The notes beneath the pieces are model-generated. The model saw only the letters and a program-made list of their open reading frames with translations, had not been told where the DNA came from and ran no database searches. A stretch of 64,000 nt of DNA from the NCBI RefSeq assembly GCF_024802625.1, contig NZ_CP103371.1, positions 248,001 to 312,000 on the forward strand, read 5' to 3'. The stretch comes from Massilia sp. H6. GTDB lineage: Bacteria > Pseudomonadota > Gammaproteobacteria > Burkholderiales > Burkholderiaceae_D. Made by a program: the position numbers and the translations under genes. Every line of letters begins with the position of its first letter. Within the stretch, counting starts at the first letter, position 1. This document shows positions 50,324-58,849 of this stretch, in pieces.

Positions 50324-52189
50324 TCAAGCGCCCGGCGCGCTGTCCACGATGACGGCGCGCAGCGGCCCGCGCAGCGCATTGCACACCACCAGGTCGTCGG
50401 CTTGTTCCAGCATGGCGCGTGTGATCACGCGCTCGCTCGCATGCCATGCGGGCGCAGCCAGCAGCACCGCGCGCATCACTCCCGGCAGCAGCCCGCATGC
50501 CAGCGGCGGCGTGTACCACGCGGCGCCGATGCGCACGAATACATTGCTGCGTCCTCCTTCGGTCAGTTCCCCACGCTCGTTGAAGAACAGGGTGTCGAAG
50601 GCGCCCTGCGCCTCGGCTGCGCGCCAGGCCGCGTCGTAGCGGCTGCGCCTACTGGTCTTGTGGCGCAAGAAGACGTCGCCGGAGCAGGTGGGTTTGGCGG
50701 CCAGCAGCACCGCCACCGGCTCGTTCAGGGGCTGCAGCGGGGCCGCCTGCAGCGCGAGCGCGCCGGAGGGCGCTACCGACAGCCGCAGGCGGTGTAGCTG
50801 GCCTGAAGGCAGGCCCAGGCAGGCGTGCGACAGCGCCGCGCGCGCCGCATCCGGGTCGAACGGATGGCCAAAAGCGTGGCACGAAGCGGCCAGCCGCGCC
50901 AGGTGCTGCTCCAGGTGGCGGCAGCCGTCGTCGCGGCTCGCGCGGATGGTCTCGAAGATTTCGACCTGGTTTTCCAAGCCGGTCAAAAAGCGCGCCTTGA
51001 GCTGGCATTCGGCGTATTCGGCTTGGGCGTCGCTGTCGTGGACGATGCCGGCGCCCACCCCCAGCTCGCCGTGCCGGGTGCCGCCGGCGCCACCCTCGGG
51101 CGCGCCCAGCGCCAGCGTGCGGATCGGCACCGACAGGCAGAAGTCGCCCATCGCCGCGCCCGCCTGCGGCGGATCGAACCAGCCGATCGCGCCGGTATAG
51201 ATGCCGCGCGCGGCCGGCTCCAGCTCGTGGATGATTTCCATGGTGCGGCGCTTGGGCGCGCCCGTGATCGAGCCGCACGGATAGAGCGCCGCGAAGATCT
51301 GTTCCAGCGTGACGTCCTGGCGCAGGCGGGCCTGCACGGTGGAAGTCATCTGCAGCACGCTGCCGAAGCGTTGCACCTCGAACAGCGCCGGCACCTGCAC
51401 GCTGCCGGTGAGCGCGACCCGTCCCAGGTCGTTGCGCAGCAGGTCGACGATCATCAGGTTTTCGGCGCGGTTCTTGCTGTCCAGCGCCAGCGCGCGCCCG
51501 CGTTCCTGGTCGAGCGCATCGTCGCCGCTGGCCGGCGCCGTGCCCTTCATGGGGCGCGCCAGCAGCATGCCGGCGTCGTGACGCACGAACAGTTCGGGCG
51601 AGAACGACAGCAGCGCGCCGCCGTCGGGCAGGGCGACCAGGGCGCCGTAGGGCACGCGCTGGCGCGCGCGCAGGCGCGCATACAGCGCCACCAGGGGCCC
51701 GAAAGCCTGGAAGCGCAGGCGATAGGTGTAATTGACCTGGTAGGTGTCGCCGGCGGCGATGTAGTCGCGGATGCGCCCGATCGCATCGGTGAACGCGGCC
51801 TGGTCGACATTTGGGGTGATGCCGGCCACGCCGGCAGCTTCCGGCGTGGCCGTGCGGGTAGCGATCCAGGCCTCGACCTGGGCAGCCTCGAGCAGTTCGC
51901 ACTGTTCGAACAGCAGCACCTGGGCCAGCGATCCGCCGGGCCGATGCGCCGGTAGCTGCTGCAGCTGGGCGCCGAGTTCGTAGGTGAGCAGGGGCACCGC
52001 GTACAGGCCGCGCGCCAACGCGTCTTGCATGGCCTGCAGCAGCCCCGGCCAGCTAGAAGCGTCGGTACACGACAGCGTACCGGCGTGGCGGCTGTACAAA
52101 CGCGAGCGCGCCACGCCCAGTGCGCCGGCATCGTCCAGCAGTGCGAAGACTTCCGGCGCCTGCATCATGTCATGCGCTGGCGCGCTCAC
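50324..52189 (-). CDS. pabB: Fused aminodeoxychorismate synthase component I/4-amino-4-deoxychorismate lyase
   Basis: This 621-residue protein joins PabB (about 1-430) and PabC (about 440-621), making p-aminobenzoate from chorismate for folate. PabB motifs: YIAAGDTYQVNYTYR, RPMKGTAPAS, NRAENLMIVDLLRNDLG, YPCGSITGAPK. The PabC half resembles class IV PLP enzymes: VEIFETIRA, FLRHKTSRRSRYDAA, DTLFFNERGELTEGGRSNVF and LLPGVMRA. It starts at GTG 52189, and GTGA overlaps the slmA stop, so the two genes are translationally coupled. The glutamine amidotransferase PabA is not in the window. Confidence 0.94.
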   Translation of the reverse strand: MSAPAHDMMQAPEVFALLDDAGALGVARSRLYSRHAGTLSCTDASSWPGLLQAMQDALARGLYAVPLLTYELGAQLQQLPAHRPGGSLAQVLLFEQCELLEAAQVEAWIATRTATPEAAGVAGITPNVDQAAFTDAIGRIRDYIAAGDTYQVNYTYRLRFQAFGPLVALYARLRARQRVPYGALVALPDGGALLSFSPELFVRHDAGMLLARPMKGTAPASGDDALDQERGRALALDSKNRAENLMIVDLLRNDLGRVALTGSVQVPALFEVQRFGSVLQMTSTVQARLRQDVTLEQIFAALYPCGSITGAPKRRTMEIIHELEPAARGIYTGAIGWFDPPQAGAAMGDFCLSVPIRTLALGAPEGGAGGTRHGELGVGAGIVHDSDAQAEYAECQLKARFLTGLENQVEIFETIRASRDDGCRHLEQHLARLAASCHAFGHPFDPDAARAALSHACLGLPSGQLHRLRLSVAPSGALALQAAPLQPLNEPVAVLLAAKPTCSGDVFLRHKTSRRSRYDAAWRAAEAQGAFDTLFFNERGELTEGGRSNVFVRIGAAWYTPPLACGLLPGVMRAVLLAAPAWHASERVITRAMLEQADDLVVCNALRGPLRAVIVDSAPGA

Positions 52190-52764
52190 GCTGCCAGCAG
52201 CAGCGACAGCTGCAGGGCCGTGCCCTCGGTCGGATCTTGCCGGAAGCCGGTCTTGGCGAACCGGTGCCAGCGTCCGGTCACATAGCTCACCAGCATGCTG
52301 GCACGCGCCGCGACGTCGGCCTCGAGGCCGTGCTCCTGGGTGACGGCGATGCGCAGCGCGCCTTTCAGGGCCAGTTCGATCTTGTCGTAGAAAAGGTTCA
52401 TGCGCGCCTGCAGGCGCTCGTCCTCGCCGACCAGGGCCTCGCCGATCAGCACCCGCGTCATGCCCGGGTTGTTCGCCGCGAACGCCAGCAACATCTGCAC
52501 GATGGCGTGGGCCTGGGCCACGCCGTCTTCTTCGCGTTCGGCGATCTGGTTGATCAGGCCAAAGACGCTCGATTCGATGAACTCGATCAGGCCCTCGTAC
52601 ATCTGCGCCTTGCTGGCGAAATGGCGGTACAGCGCCGCTTCGGAAACCGCCAGGCGCGCCGCCAGCGCCGCAGTGGTGATCTTTTCTCCCTTGGGCTGCT
52701 CGAGCATCGAGGCCAGGGCCTGGAGTATTTGCAGTTTGCGCTGGCCCGGCTTGGTGCTTGCCAT
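52186..52764 (-). CDS. slmA: Nucleoid occlusion factor SlmA (TetR family)
   Basis: The protein is 192 residues from ATG 52764 (MASTKPGQRKLQILQALASM); a TTG nine bases upstream is too close to the AAAGGA ribosome site. The helix-turn-helix is TTAALAARLAVSEAALYRHF. SlmA binds chromosomal sites and blocks FtsZ polymerisation over the nucleoid. The sequence FASKAQMYEGLIEFIESSVF is typical. In many bacteria slmA lies near folate or nucleotide genes and argB, as here. Confidence 0.93.
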   Translation of the reverse strand: MASTKPGQRKLQILQALASMLEQPKGEKITTAALAARLAVSEAALYRHFASKAQMYEGLIEFIESSVFGLINQIAEREEDGVAQAHAIVQMLLAFAANNPGMTRVLIGEALVGEDERLQARMNLFYDKIELALKGALRIAVTQEHGLEADVAARASMLVSYVTGRWHRFAKTGFRQDPTEGTALQLSLLLAA

Positions 52765-52795
52765 GTTGTTCAAGGTCCTTTGGGTTTGGTGTCGT

Positions 52796-53524
52796 TCAGC
52801 GCAGCCGGTGCAGGCGCGCCGGCAGCTGCCGCACGGATTTTACTTTGACATCGACGTAACCGGGGCGTTTCAGGCTCCGCACCAGCGGCGCCTTGCCGAT
52901 CGGGTTGGCCATGCGCAGGTATTGGGTGACCCACACCGTGCGCAGCCCGAGCCGGCTGGCGCTTTTCAGGTTGACCAGCGTGTCTTCGACCAGGATGCAG
53001 CGGCGCGCCGCCACGCCGTGCTTGCGCAGCAGGCGGCGCAACATCAGGCTCGAGGGCTTGGGACGCAGCTGGCGGTGCACATGCATGTGTTCGATGGCGA
53101 CATGGTGCGAGAAATGGCGGCCCAGGCCGAGGTGGCGCATCACGTCGGTCGAATAGCGCGTCGGTGCGTTGGTGAGCAGGATCTTGCGGCCCGGAAGGCG
53201 GCGCAGCAGCGTCGCCAGGCCCTTCTCGTGGCGCACCAGTTTCTCGAGCGCGCCCAGGTCGTGGGTGACGTGCAGGAAGTCGGTCGCGCAGACCTGGTGG
53301 TGGCGGATCATGCCGAGCAAGGTGGCGCCGTAGCGCTTCCAGTAGCCCAGGCGCGCGGCGTCCACGACGTCCTGGGCGGCGGGCGTGTCGCCGTCGCCCA
53401 GCACCCGTGCGATATAGGTGTTCATGTTGGCGCTGATGGCGGGGAAGATCGCGTGCGAGGCGTCGTGCAGCGTATTGTCCAGGTCGAACAGCCAGACCGG
53501 AGAGCCAGGGGTATGATTTGACAC
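52796..53524 (-). CDS. HAD-family pyrimidine 5'-nucleotidase
   Basis: The protein is 242 residues from GTG 53524, chosen because the HAD motif I (WLFDLDNTLHDAS) then lies about ten residues from the start; the open frame runs much further upstream, antisense to the next gene. Motif II is ILLTNAPTRYS and motif IV CILVEDTLVNLKSAS, with the helical cap between. It is predicted to dephosphorylate pyrimidine nucleoside monophosphates (YjjG/SDT1-like). It is divergent from the TraB-like gene with 27 bases between starts. Confidence 0.88.
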   Translation of the reverse strand: MSNHTPGSPVWLFDLDNTLHDASHAIFPAISANMNTYIARVLGDGDTPAAQDVVDAARLGYWKRYGATLLGMIRHHQVCATDFLHVTHDLGALEKLVRHEKGLATLLRRLPGRKILLTNAPTRYSTDVMRHLGLGRHFSHHVAIEHMHVHRQLRPKPSSLMLRRLLRKHGVAARRCILVEDTLVNLKSASRLGLRTVWVTQYLRMANPIGKAPLVRSLKRPGYVDVKVKSVRQLPARLHRLR

Positions 53525-53551
53525 GATGCGATACCAGACAGGAGAAGGTGA

Positions 53552-54451
53552 ATGCGACGTTCGATTATAGTGGTCTTCTTGAGCTTGTTCCTGATGGCGA
53601 TGGGAGCGGCTGCCACCGAGCGCGGCGCGCTGTTCAAGGTCACGGCGCACGGCAACACGCTGCACCTGTACGGCACCATCCACGCAGGCCGCGCCGATTA
53701 CTATCCGCTCGAGCCGCGCATCCGCGCGGCCGTGGCGGCCGCACCTACGCTGGCGCTCGAGGTCGACGCCACGCGCGACCCGGCCGCGGTGGCGGCGGCG
53801 TTTCGCCAGCACGGCATGTACCCGGCGGGCAGCCTTGGGCCCGCCGGCTTGAGCGCCGCGCGCCGGCTGCGCATCGAGGCCGGGCTGAAACAGCAGGGCA
53901 TGGATCCGGCTGCGGTCGCGCAACTCAAACCCTGGATGGTGGCGACCATGCTGGCGGTGAACGACGCGGGCAAGCTGGGCTACGATCCGGCCCTCGGGGT
54001 CGACCATCACCTGGCACAGCTGGCCAGGAGCGGCCAGCCAGGCGGCCAGCCCCGCATCGCCGAACTCGAATCGATCGGCTACCAGCTGGCGCTGCTCGAC
54101 CGCCTGCCCGACGAAGCGCAATGGCAGCTGCTGGAAGAAACGCTCGACACCATGGCCTCCGGCCGCCAGCTGCGCGAGACGCGCGCGCTGTTCGATGCCT
54201 GGGAGCGGGCCGACCGCAAGGCGCTCGACGCCATTGCCCGGCGCATCGAGACCGACGACAGCATCAGCGGCACCTTTACGCGCGATGTGCTGCTGGGCGA
54301 GCGCAACGGACCGATGGCGGACAAGGTGGCCGCGCTGCTCGCGCGCGAAAACCATGCGGTGGTGGCGGTAGGTTTGCTGCACCTGGTCGGCAAGCGTGGC
54401 GTGCCCGAGCTGCTGCGTCGACGCGGCATGCGGGTGGAGCGGGTGTACTGA
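53552..54451 (+). CDS. TraB/GumN-family exported protein
   Basis: This 299-residue protein has the signal peptide MRRSIIVVFLSLFLMAMGAAA. TraB/GumN signatures are LHLYGTIHAGRADYYPL near the N-terminus, PWMVATML in the middle, and NHAVVAVGLLHLVGKRGVPELL near the end. The paired GTIHxG and GxLHL motifs belong to the Tiki/TraB protease-like fold that uses metal; the role in bacteria is unknown. The tRNA-Thr lies just downstream in the opposite direction. Confidence 0.88.
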   Translation: MRRSIIVVFLSLFLMAMGAAATERGALFKVTAHGNTLHLYGTIHAGRADYYPLEPRIRAAVAAAPTLALEVDATRDPAAVAAAFRQHGMYPAGSLGPAGLSAARRLRIEAGLKQQGMDPAAVAQLKPWMVATMLAVNDAGKLGYDPALGVDHHLAQLARSGQPGGQPRIAELESIGYQLALLDRLPDEAQWQLLEETLDTMASGRQLRETRALFDAWERADRKALDAIARRIETDDSISGTFTRDVLLGERNGPMADKVAALLARENHAVVAVGLLHLVGKRGVPELLRRRGMRVERVY

Positions 54452-54477
54452 ATGGGAGGGGTGCTGCTGGAGAAGAA

Positions 54478-54552
<75 letters not shown>

Positions 54553-54585
54553 TGGTAATGACGGCGGGCGAAGCCCACCGCTGCA

Positions 54586-54613
54586 ATTTGTGGCGGAGTG
54601 TTCCGCCACAAAT
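54586..54613. terminator. Hairpin between argB and tRNA-Thr
   Basis: The perfect 12-bp stem ATTTGTGGCGGA/TCCGCCACAAAT has a 4-base loop and lies directly after the argB stop. On the plus strand it is followed by GTTTTAG; on the minus strand there is no T tract. It may terminate argB or separate it from the tRNA by processing. Confidence 0.55.
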
Positions 54614-54616
54614 GTT

Positions 54617-55546
54617 TTAGTGCGACCGGATCATAGTGCCAAATGCCTGTTCAGTCAAGACTTCGAGCAATAAACTGTGCTCGATGCGGCCATCGATGAT
54701 GTGCACGGTATTGACGCCGGACTTCGCGGCATCGAGGGCCGACGAGATTTTCGGCAGCATGCCGCCCGAAATCGTTCCGTCCGCAAACATCTCGTCGATC
54801 TCGCGTGCCGACAGGTCGGTCACCAGGTTGCCCGCCTTGTCTTGCACGCCGGCGATATTGGTCATCATGATCAGCTTTTCGGCTTTCAGGATCTCGGCGA
54901 TCTTGCCGGCGACGACGTCGGCATTGATGTTATAGGCCTGGCCATCCTGGCCGAAGCCGATCGGCGAGATGATCGGGATGAAGGCGTCGTCTTGCAGCGC
55001 CTTGACCACGGCCGGGTTGATGGCGTCGATCTCGCCGACGAAACCGATGTCGAGGAACTCGCCCGGCTTGTCGCGGTCTGGCATGGCCATCTTGCGTGCG
55101 CGGATCAGGCCGCCATCCTTGCCGGTCAGGCCCACCGCCTGGCCGCCGTAGTGGTTGATCAGCATGACGATATCCTGCTGCACTTCGCCGCCCAGCACCC
55201 ACTCGACCACTTCCATGGTCTCTTCGTCGGTGATGCGCATGCCTTGCACGAAGGTGCCCTGCTTGCCGATCTTCTTGAGCGCATTGTCGATCTGCGGACC
55301 GCCGCCGTGCACCACGACCGGATTCATGCCCACCAGCTTGAGCAGGATGACGTCGCGCGCGAAGCCATGCTTGAGGCGTTCGTCGGTCATGGCGTTGCCG
55401 CCGTATTTGATGACGATGGTCTTGCCGTGGAAGTTGCGGATGTAAGGGAGCGCCTCTGCCAGGATCTGTGCCTTGATCTGCGGCGACACCTTGGTCAGGT
55501 CGTTCGGTTGGTCGTCGGGATTGAGGTTGCTCAGGGGTGCGTTCAT
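54617..55546 (-). CDS. argB: Acetylglutamate kinase
   Basis: The protein is 309 residues from ATG 55546 ([20 protein letters not shown]). It phosphorylates N-acetylglutamate, the second step of arginine synthesis. Motifs are [60 protein letters not shown] and [18 protein letters not shown]. The N-terminal helix is consistent with an arginine-sensitive hexamer. Upstream is the short CWC gene, divergent. Confidence 0.97.
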   Translation of the reverse strand: MNAPLSNLNPDDQPNDLTKVSPQIKAQILAEALPYIRNFHGKTIVIKYGGNAMTDERLKHGFARDVILLKLVGMNPVVVHGGGPQIDNALKKIGKQGTFVQGMRITDEETMEVVEWVLGGEVQQDIVMLINHYGGQAVGLTGKDGGLIRARKMAMPDRDKPGEFLDIGFVGEIDAINPAVVKALQDDAFIPIISPIGFGQDGQAYNINADVVAGKIAEILKAEKLIMMTNIAGVQDKAGNLVTDLSAREIDEMFADGTISGGMLPKISSALDAAKSGVNTVHIIDGRIEHSLLLEVLTEQAFGTMIRSH

Positions 55547-55685
55547 GGGGCGTCCAAAATAAATGTCGCGAAATTTTAAGGCAACAGGCCAGGCTTTGTA
55601 CTGATTATATGGCCTCTTGTTGTATTTTATGGCCGTCTGCACCACTCTATTGAACCATGTATTCTAAACAACACTGGAAACCCGC

Positions 55686-55874
55686 ATGAGTAACTGCACC
55701 CTGTGCGGCGCCGAATTCCATTGCGCCATGCTCGAAGGCAGTCCCGAACCCTGCTGGTGCACGGCCTTGCCGCCAGTTCTGCCGGTGCCGCTGGCGCAGG
55801 GAGCGGCCGGCTGCTGGTGCCCGGCCTGCCTGCGCGCGCAGATCGAAGCCGGGTTGGCCAGGCGCGGGCCCTGA
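55686..55874 (+). CDS. Small cysteine-rich CWC-family protein
   Basis: This 62-residue protein has seven cysteines in the pattern CTLCGAEFHC, PCWCTALP and CWCPACL, diagnostic of the CWC family of probable zinc-binding proteins with unknown role. Its start lies 139 bases from the divergent argB. It converges with the PHB-depolymerase-like gene, with 13 bases between stops. Confidence 0.83.
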   Translation: MSNCTLCGAEFHCAMLEGSPEPCWCTALPPVLPVPLAQGAAGCWCPACLRAQIEAGLARRGP

Positions 55875-55887
55875 AGCGCTTGCTGGT

Positions 55888-56802
55888 TCAGCGCAGCGTG
55901 CGGAAAAAACGCAGCATTTCCCGGCTGGCATCCGGGCCGCGGCCGTCGGTATAGCTGCCACGCGCATTGCCGCCCGACCAGGCATGGCCGGCGCCATGGA
56001 TCAGCCAGTGTTCGGCATGGACCGCGCCGTCGCCGCGCCGGTGCAGGGTACGCGTATAGGCGTGGCCATCCGGCACGCGTCCCGGCTCGACCGCTGGCTG
56101 CGCCTGCAGCGGTTGCGCGCCCTGGGCGATGAGCTGCTTGCCATTGTCCGGGTGGACGGTGCTGTCCTGGTCGCCGTGGAACACGATGACCGGCAGCGCG
56201 TGGCCTGGCCTGTGCGCGCGCCGGAAATCGCCCTTCATTGCCGCCAGCGCCGAGGGCAGGTCGTCGGCCGAGGCGAATGGCAGCCCGGAATGCACGCCCA
56301 CCGCGGCATACAGTTCGGGGTAGAGCGTGCCCATGATGGTCGCCATCGCGCCGCCGGCCGACAATCCCGCCACGTACACTTGCGCCGGATCGACCGGGTG
56401 CATTGCCATGACGGCCTGCGTCATGCCGGCGATGATCGACGGTTCGCCCTGGCCGCGCTGCTGGTCGAGCGCGTTGAACCAGTTCCAGCAGCGCGACGGA
56501 TTGGCCGCACTGCTTTGCGCCGGATACAGCACCAGGCAAGCCATTTCCTCGGCCACTTCGTTCATCTGGGTGCCGGTGGCGAAATCGTCCGGATCCTGGG
56601 CGCAGCCGTGCAGCATCACCAGCAGCGGTGCCGGCATGCCAGTGTGGCTGCCCGGCACGTACAGTTTGTAGTCGCGGCTGCCGGCCGGGGTGATATGGCT
56701 GCCCGCGATAAACGTTCCTGGCAAGCTGGCGCCCGCTTTCGCCTCGAATGGATCGGTGGCCGTGGCCTGCACTTGTGCCAGTAGTTCGTTGTTCAGCTTC
56801 AT
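55888..56802 (-). CDS. PHB depolymerase-family esterase
   Basis: This 304-residue alpha/beta hydrolase has an oxyanion motif LLVMLHGCAQDPDDFATGTQM, nucleophile Ser in VAGLSAGGAMAT, Asp in VFHGDQDSTVHP and His in IHGAGHAWSGG. It lacks an obvious signal peptide, fitting an intracellular short-chain polyhydroxyalkanoate depolymerase or related esterase. The other esterase of this broad type in the window (8478) is secreted and shorter. A MITE-like element lies 26 bases upstream of the start, within its promoter region. Confidence 0.9.
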   Translation of the reverse strand: MKLNNELLAQVQATATDPFEAKAGASLPGTFIAGSHITPAGSRDYKLYVPGSHTGMPAPLLVMLHGCAQDPDDFATGTQMNEVAEEMACLVLYPAQSSAANPSRCWNWFNALDQQRGQGEPSIIAGMTQAVMAMHPVDPAQVYVAGLSAGGAMATIMGTLYPELYAAVGVHSGLPFASADDLPSALAAMKGDFRRAHRPGHALPVIVFHGDQDSTVHPDNGKQLIAQGAQPLQAQPAVEPGRVPDGHAYTRTLHRRGDGAVHAEHWLIHGAGHAWSGGNARGSYTDGRGPDASREMLRFFRTLR

Positions 56803-56828
56803 GGGCGCTCCAGATTAAGGCTGCCTTG

Positions 56829-56985
56829 GAACCTATCCCAGTAGGTTATGAGTCGTTGCTGGCGCGCCTGACAGGCGGGTGCTGCGTTGCTCGTCGTTGC
56901 ATGGCTCGCCATGCGGCCTCCTCGCGCCTTGCCCGCGCCTGCCATGCATCGCCATCAACTTCCTCCTCCCTACTGGGATAGGTTC
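56829..56985. mobile_element. MITE-like 157-bp element, copy 2
   Basis: It has the same 157-bp sequence and the same 17-bp perfect inverted termini as the copy at 29748-29904, differing by one base that I noticed. It lies in the divergent promoter region between the depolymerase-like gene and the thioesterase. The flanking trinucleotides (TTG and TTA) do not match perfectly. Confidence 0.88.
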
Positions 56986-57090
56986 TTAATGTCGGCCTGC
57001 ATCCTTACGGCAGCCTTGCAACCGTATCCTTTCCACCTCGGCAACCCGGCAACTCGGCCAAGCGCGATGCCGATGCGGTAAGCTGCGCAC

Positions 57091-57576
57091 ATGTCTCCCC
57101 ACCTTCAGCCCGGCCTGCTATTCGAATGGTCTTATACGGTTCCAGAGCGCGCCTGCGTGCCCCAGCTCTACCACGATACCCCGTTTTGCCAGGCCATGCC
57201 CGATGTGCTCGCCACCGGTTTCCTGGTCGGCATGATGGAACTGGCTTGCCTGCACGGCATGATGCCGTACGTTGATTGGCCGCGTGAACAAAGTCTGGGC
57301 ACCATGGTCAGCTTCCAGCACCTGGCGCCGACCCTGCCTGGCATGACGCTCGTCATTCGCGGCGAGGTGCTCGAGGTCGATGGACGCCGGGTGAGGTTCC
57401 GGGTCGAGGCCTGGGATGACCTTGAGAAAGTGTGTGAGGGCACACACGAGCGTTGCCTGATCGATCCGGACCGGTTTGCAGACAAAATGGCGCGCAAGAC
57501 AGCGCAGTGGCGCCCCGCCGTATCCGTACAGTGCGCAATGCCTTGCTCGGGCGAACATTGCTCGGGCGAACATTAA
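57091..57576 (+). CDS. Hotdog-fold thioesterase, fluoroacetyl-CoA thioesterase-like
   Basis: This 161-residue protein starts MSPHLQPGLLFEWSYTVPER. The single hotdog domain has ATGFLVGMMELACLHGM, FQHLAPTLPGMTLVIRGEVL and EVDGRRVRFRVEAWDDLEKV followed by CEGTHERCLID, the FlK-like pattern. It should hydrolyse acyl-CoA; the substrate is unknown. The last residues contain a direct duplication (CSGEHCSGEH) from a 15-base repeat, suggesting a recently altered C-terminus. Confidence 0.85.
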   Translation: MSPHLQPGLLFEWSYTVPERACVPQLYHDTPFCQAMPDVLATGFLVGMMELACLHGMMPYVDWPREQSLGTMVSFQHLAPTLPGMTLVIRGEVLEVDGRRVRFRVEAWDDLEKVCEGTHERCLIDPDRFADKMARKTAQWRPAVSVQCAMPCSGEHCSGEH

Positions 57577-57636
57577 GCGCGTTCGCAAGAACAGGCGATA
57601 ATGCGGCGATGTTCACCCGCCTCATTACTATTTCCA

Positions 57637-57831
57637 ATGACCCCAGAACCGCAGCCATCCGTTTCCTCGCCCTGCATCAACCTGTGCCAGATCGACCCTG
57701 ACAGCGGGCTGTGCAAGGGATGCCTGCGCACGATCGACGAGATCGTCGCCTGGGGCAGCGCCGGCGACGATTTCAAGCGCGCGGTATGGACCGAGATCCG
57801 GCGCCGCGAAGCCGAGATCGACTGGGGCTGA
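57637..57831 (+). CDS. DUF1289 protein
   Basis: The protein is 64 residues from ATG 57637 (MTPEPQPSVSSPCINLCQID). The DUF1289 cysteine pattern SPCINLCQIDPDSGLCKGCLRTIDEI is followed by WTEIRRREAE. It is probably a small metal- or Fe-S-binding protein. It ends one base before the GTG start of the MBL hydrolase gene, so the two are likely co-expressed. Confidence 0.9.
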   Translation: MTPEPQPSVSSPCINLCQIDPDSGLCKGCLRTIDEIVAWGSAGDDFKRAVWTEIRRREAEIDWG

Positions 57832-57832
57832 G

Positions 57833-58756
57833 GTGGGGCCGGACTTGCGCCTGCCGGCATCGGTGCGCGTCTTCGAGCGCGGCTGGCTCTCGTCCAATAA
57901 CGTCCTGTTCACCGGGCGCGGCGGCGCGGCGCTGGTCGATAGCGGCTATGTCACCCACGCCGCGCACACGCTGGCGCTGGTACGCCATGCCCTCGGCGAC
58001 CGCCCGCTCGCGCGCCTGCTCAACACCCACCTGCATTCGGACCACTGTGGCGGCAATGCCGTGTTGCAGGCGGCTTACGGTTGCCATACGGCGATTGCGG
58101 CCTGCGATGCGGCCAAGGTCGCCGCCTGGGACGAAGAGGCACTGAGTTTTCGCGCCACCGGCCAGCAGTGCGCACGCTTCGGCTTCGACGCCACCCTGGT
58201 CCCCGGCGAAGTGCTCGAACTGGGCGACCTGCGCTGGACAGTACTGGCGGCGCCGGGCCACGATCCGCATGCACTGCTGTTTTTTTGCGAGCAAGAAGGG
58301 GTGCTGATTTCTGGCGACGCATTGTGGGAAAACGGTTTCGGCGTGGTGTTTCCCGAACTGGCGGGCGAGCCCGGTTTCGACGACGTCGGCGCGACGCTTG
58401 AGCTGATCGCGAAGCTGGAGGCGCGCGTGGTGATCCCGGGTCACGGCGCGGTGTTCGGCGCGGTAGCGCAGGCACTGGCGCGGGCACGCTCGCGCCTTGA
58501 CTACCTGGCGGCCGACCCGGTACGCAATGCCGAACACGCGGTCAAGGTGCTGCTTAAGTTTCTGCTACTGGAGCGGCGGGTGTTGGCGCTGGATGCACTG
58601 CCCGGTCTGCTGGCATCGATTCCGCTGATCGAGCGGGTAGGCACCGGGCTCCTGGCGCGCGATGCGCACGCGCTGGCGGCATGGGCGGCAAGTGCGCTGG
58701 TGCGGGTTGGCGCCGCCCGCCTCGAGCACGGCCAATTGCTCGACGCCGGCGTTTAG
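57833..58756 (+). CDS. Metallo-beta-lactamase fold hydrolase
   Basis: This 307-residue protein starts at GTG 57833. The zinc-binding THLHSDHCGGN, APGHDPHALLFF, LISGDALW and VIPGHGAVF motifs are all present. It lacks a signal peptide. The C-terminal extension of about 80 residues is helical, as in glyoxalase II-like subfamilies that process thioesters or quorum signals. Which applies cannot be told. It is coupled to the DUF1289 gene. Confidence 0.9.
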   Translation: MGPDLRLPASVRVFERGWLSSNNVLFTGRGGAALVDSGYVTHAAHTLALVRHALGDRPLARLLNTHLHSDHCGGNAVLQAAYGCHTAIAACDAAKVAAWDEEALSFRATGQQCARFGFDATLVPGEVLELGDLRWTVLAAPGHDPHALLFFCEQEGVLISGDALWENGFGVVFPELAGEPGFDDVGATLELIAKLEARVVIPGHGAVFGAVAQALARARSRLDYLAADPVRNAEHAVKVLLKFLLLERRVLALDALPGLLASIPLIERVGTGLLARDAHALAAWAASALVRVGAARLEHGQLLDAGV

Positions 58757-58849
58757 AGCTCAGAATCTAGCACGATCGTTCTTTTTTCGTTGCATAATGC
58801 CCGCAGCGCTGTTTTTTCACTGAAACCTATCGACAACCGAGAGCCTTCC

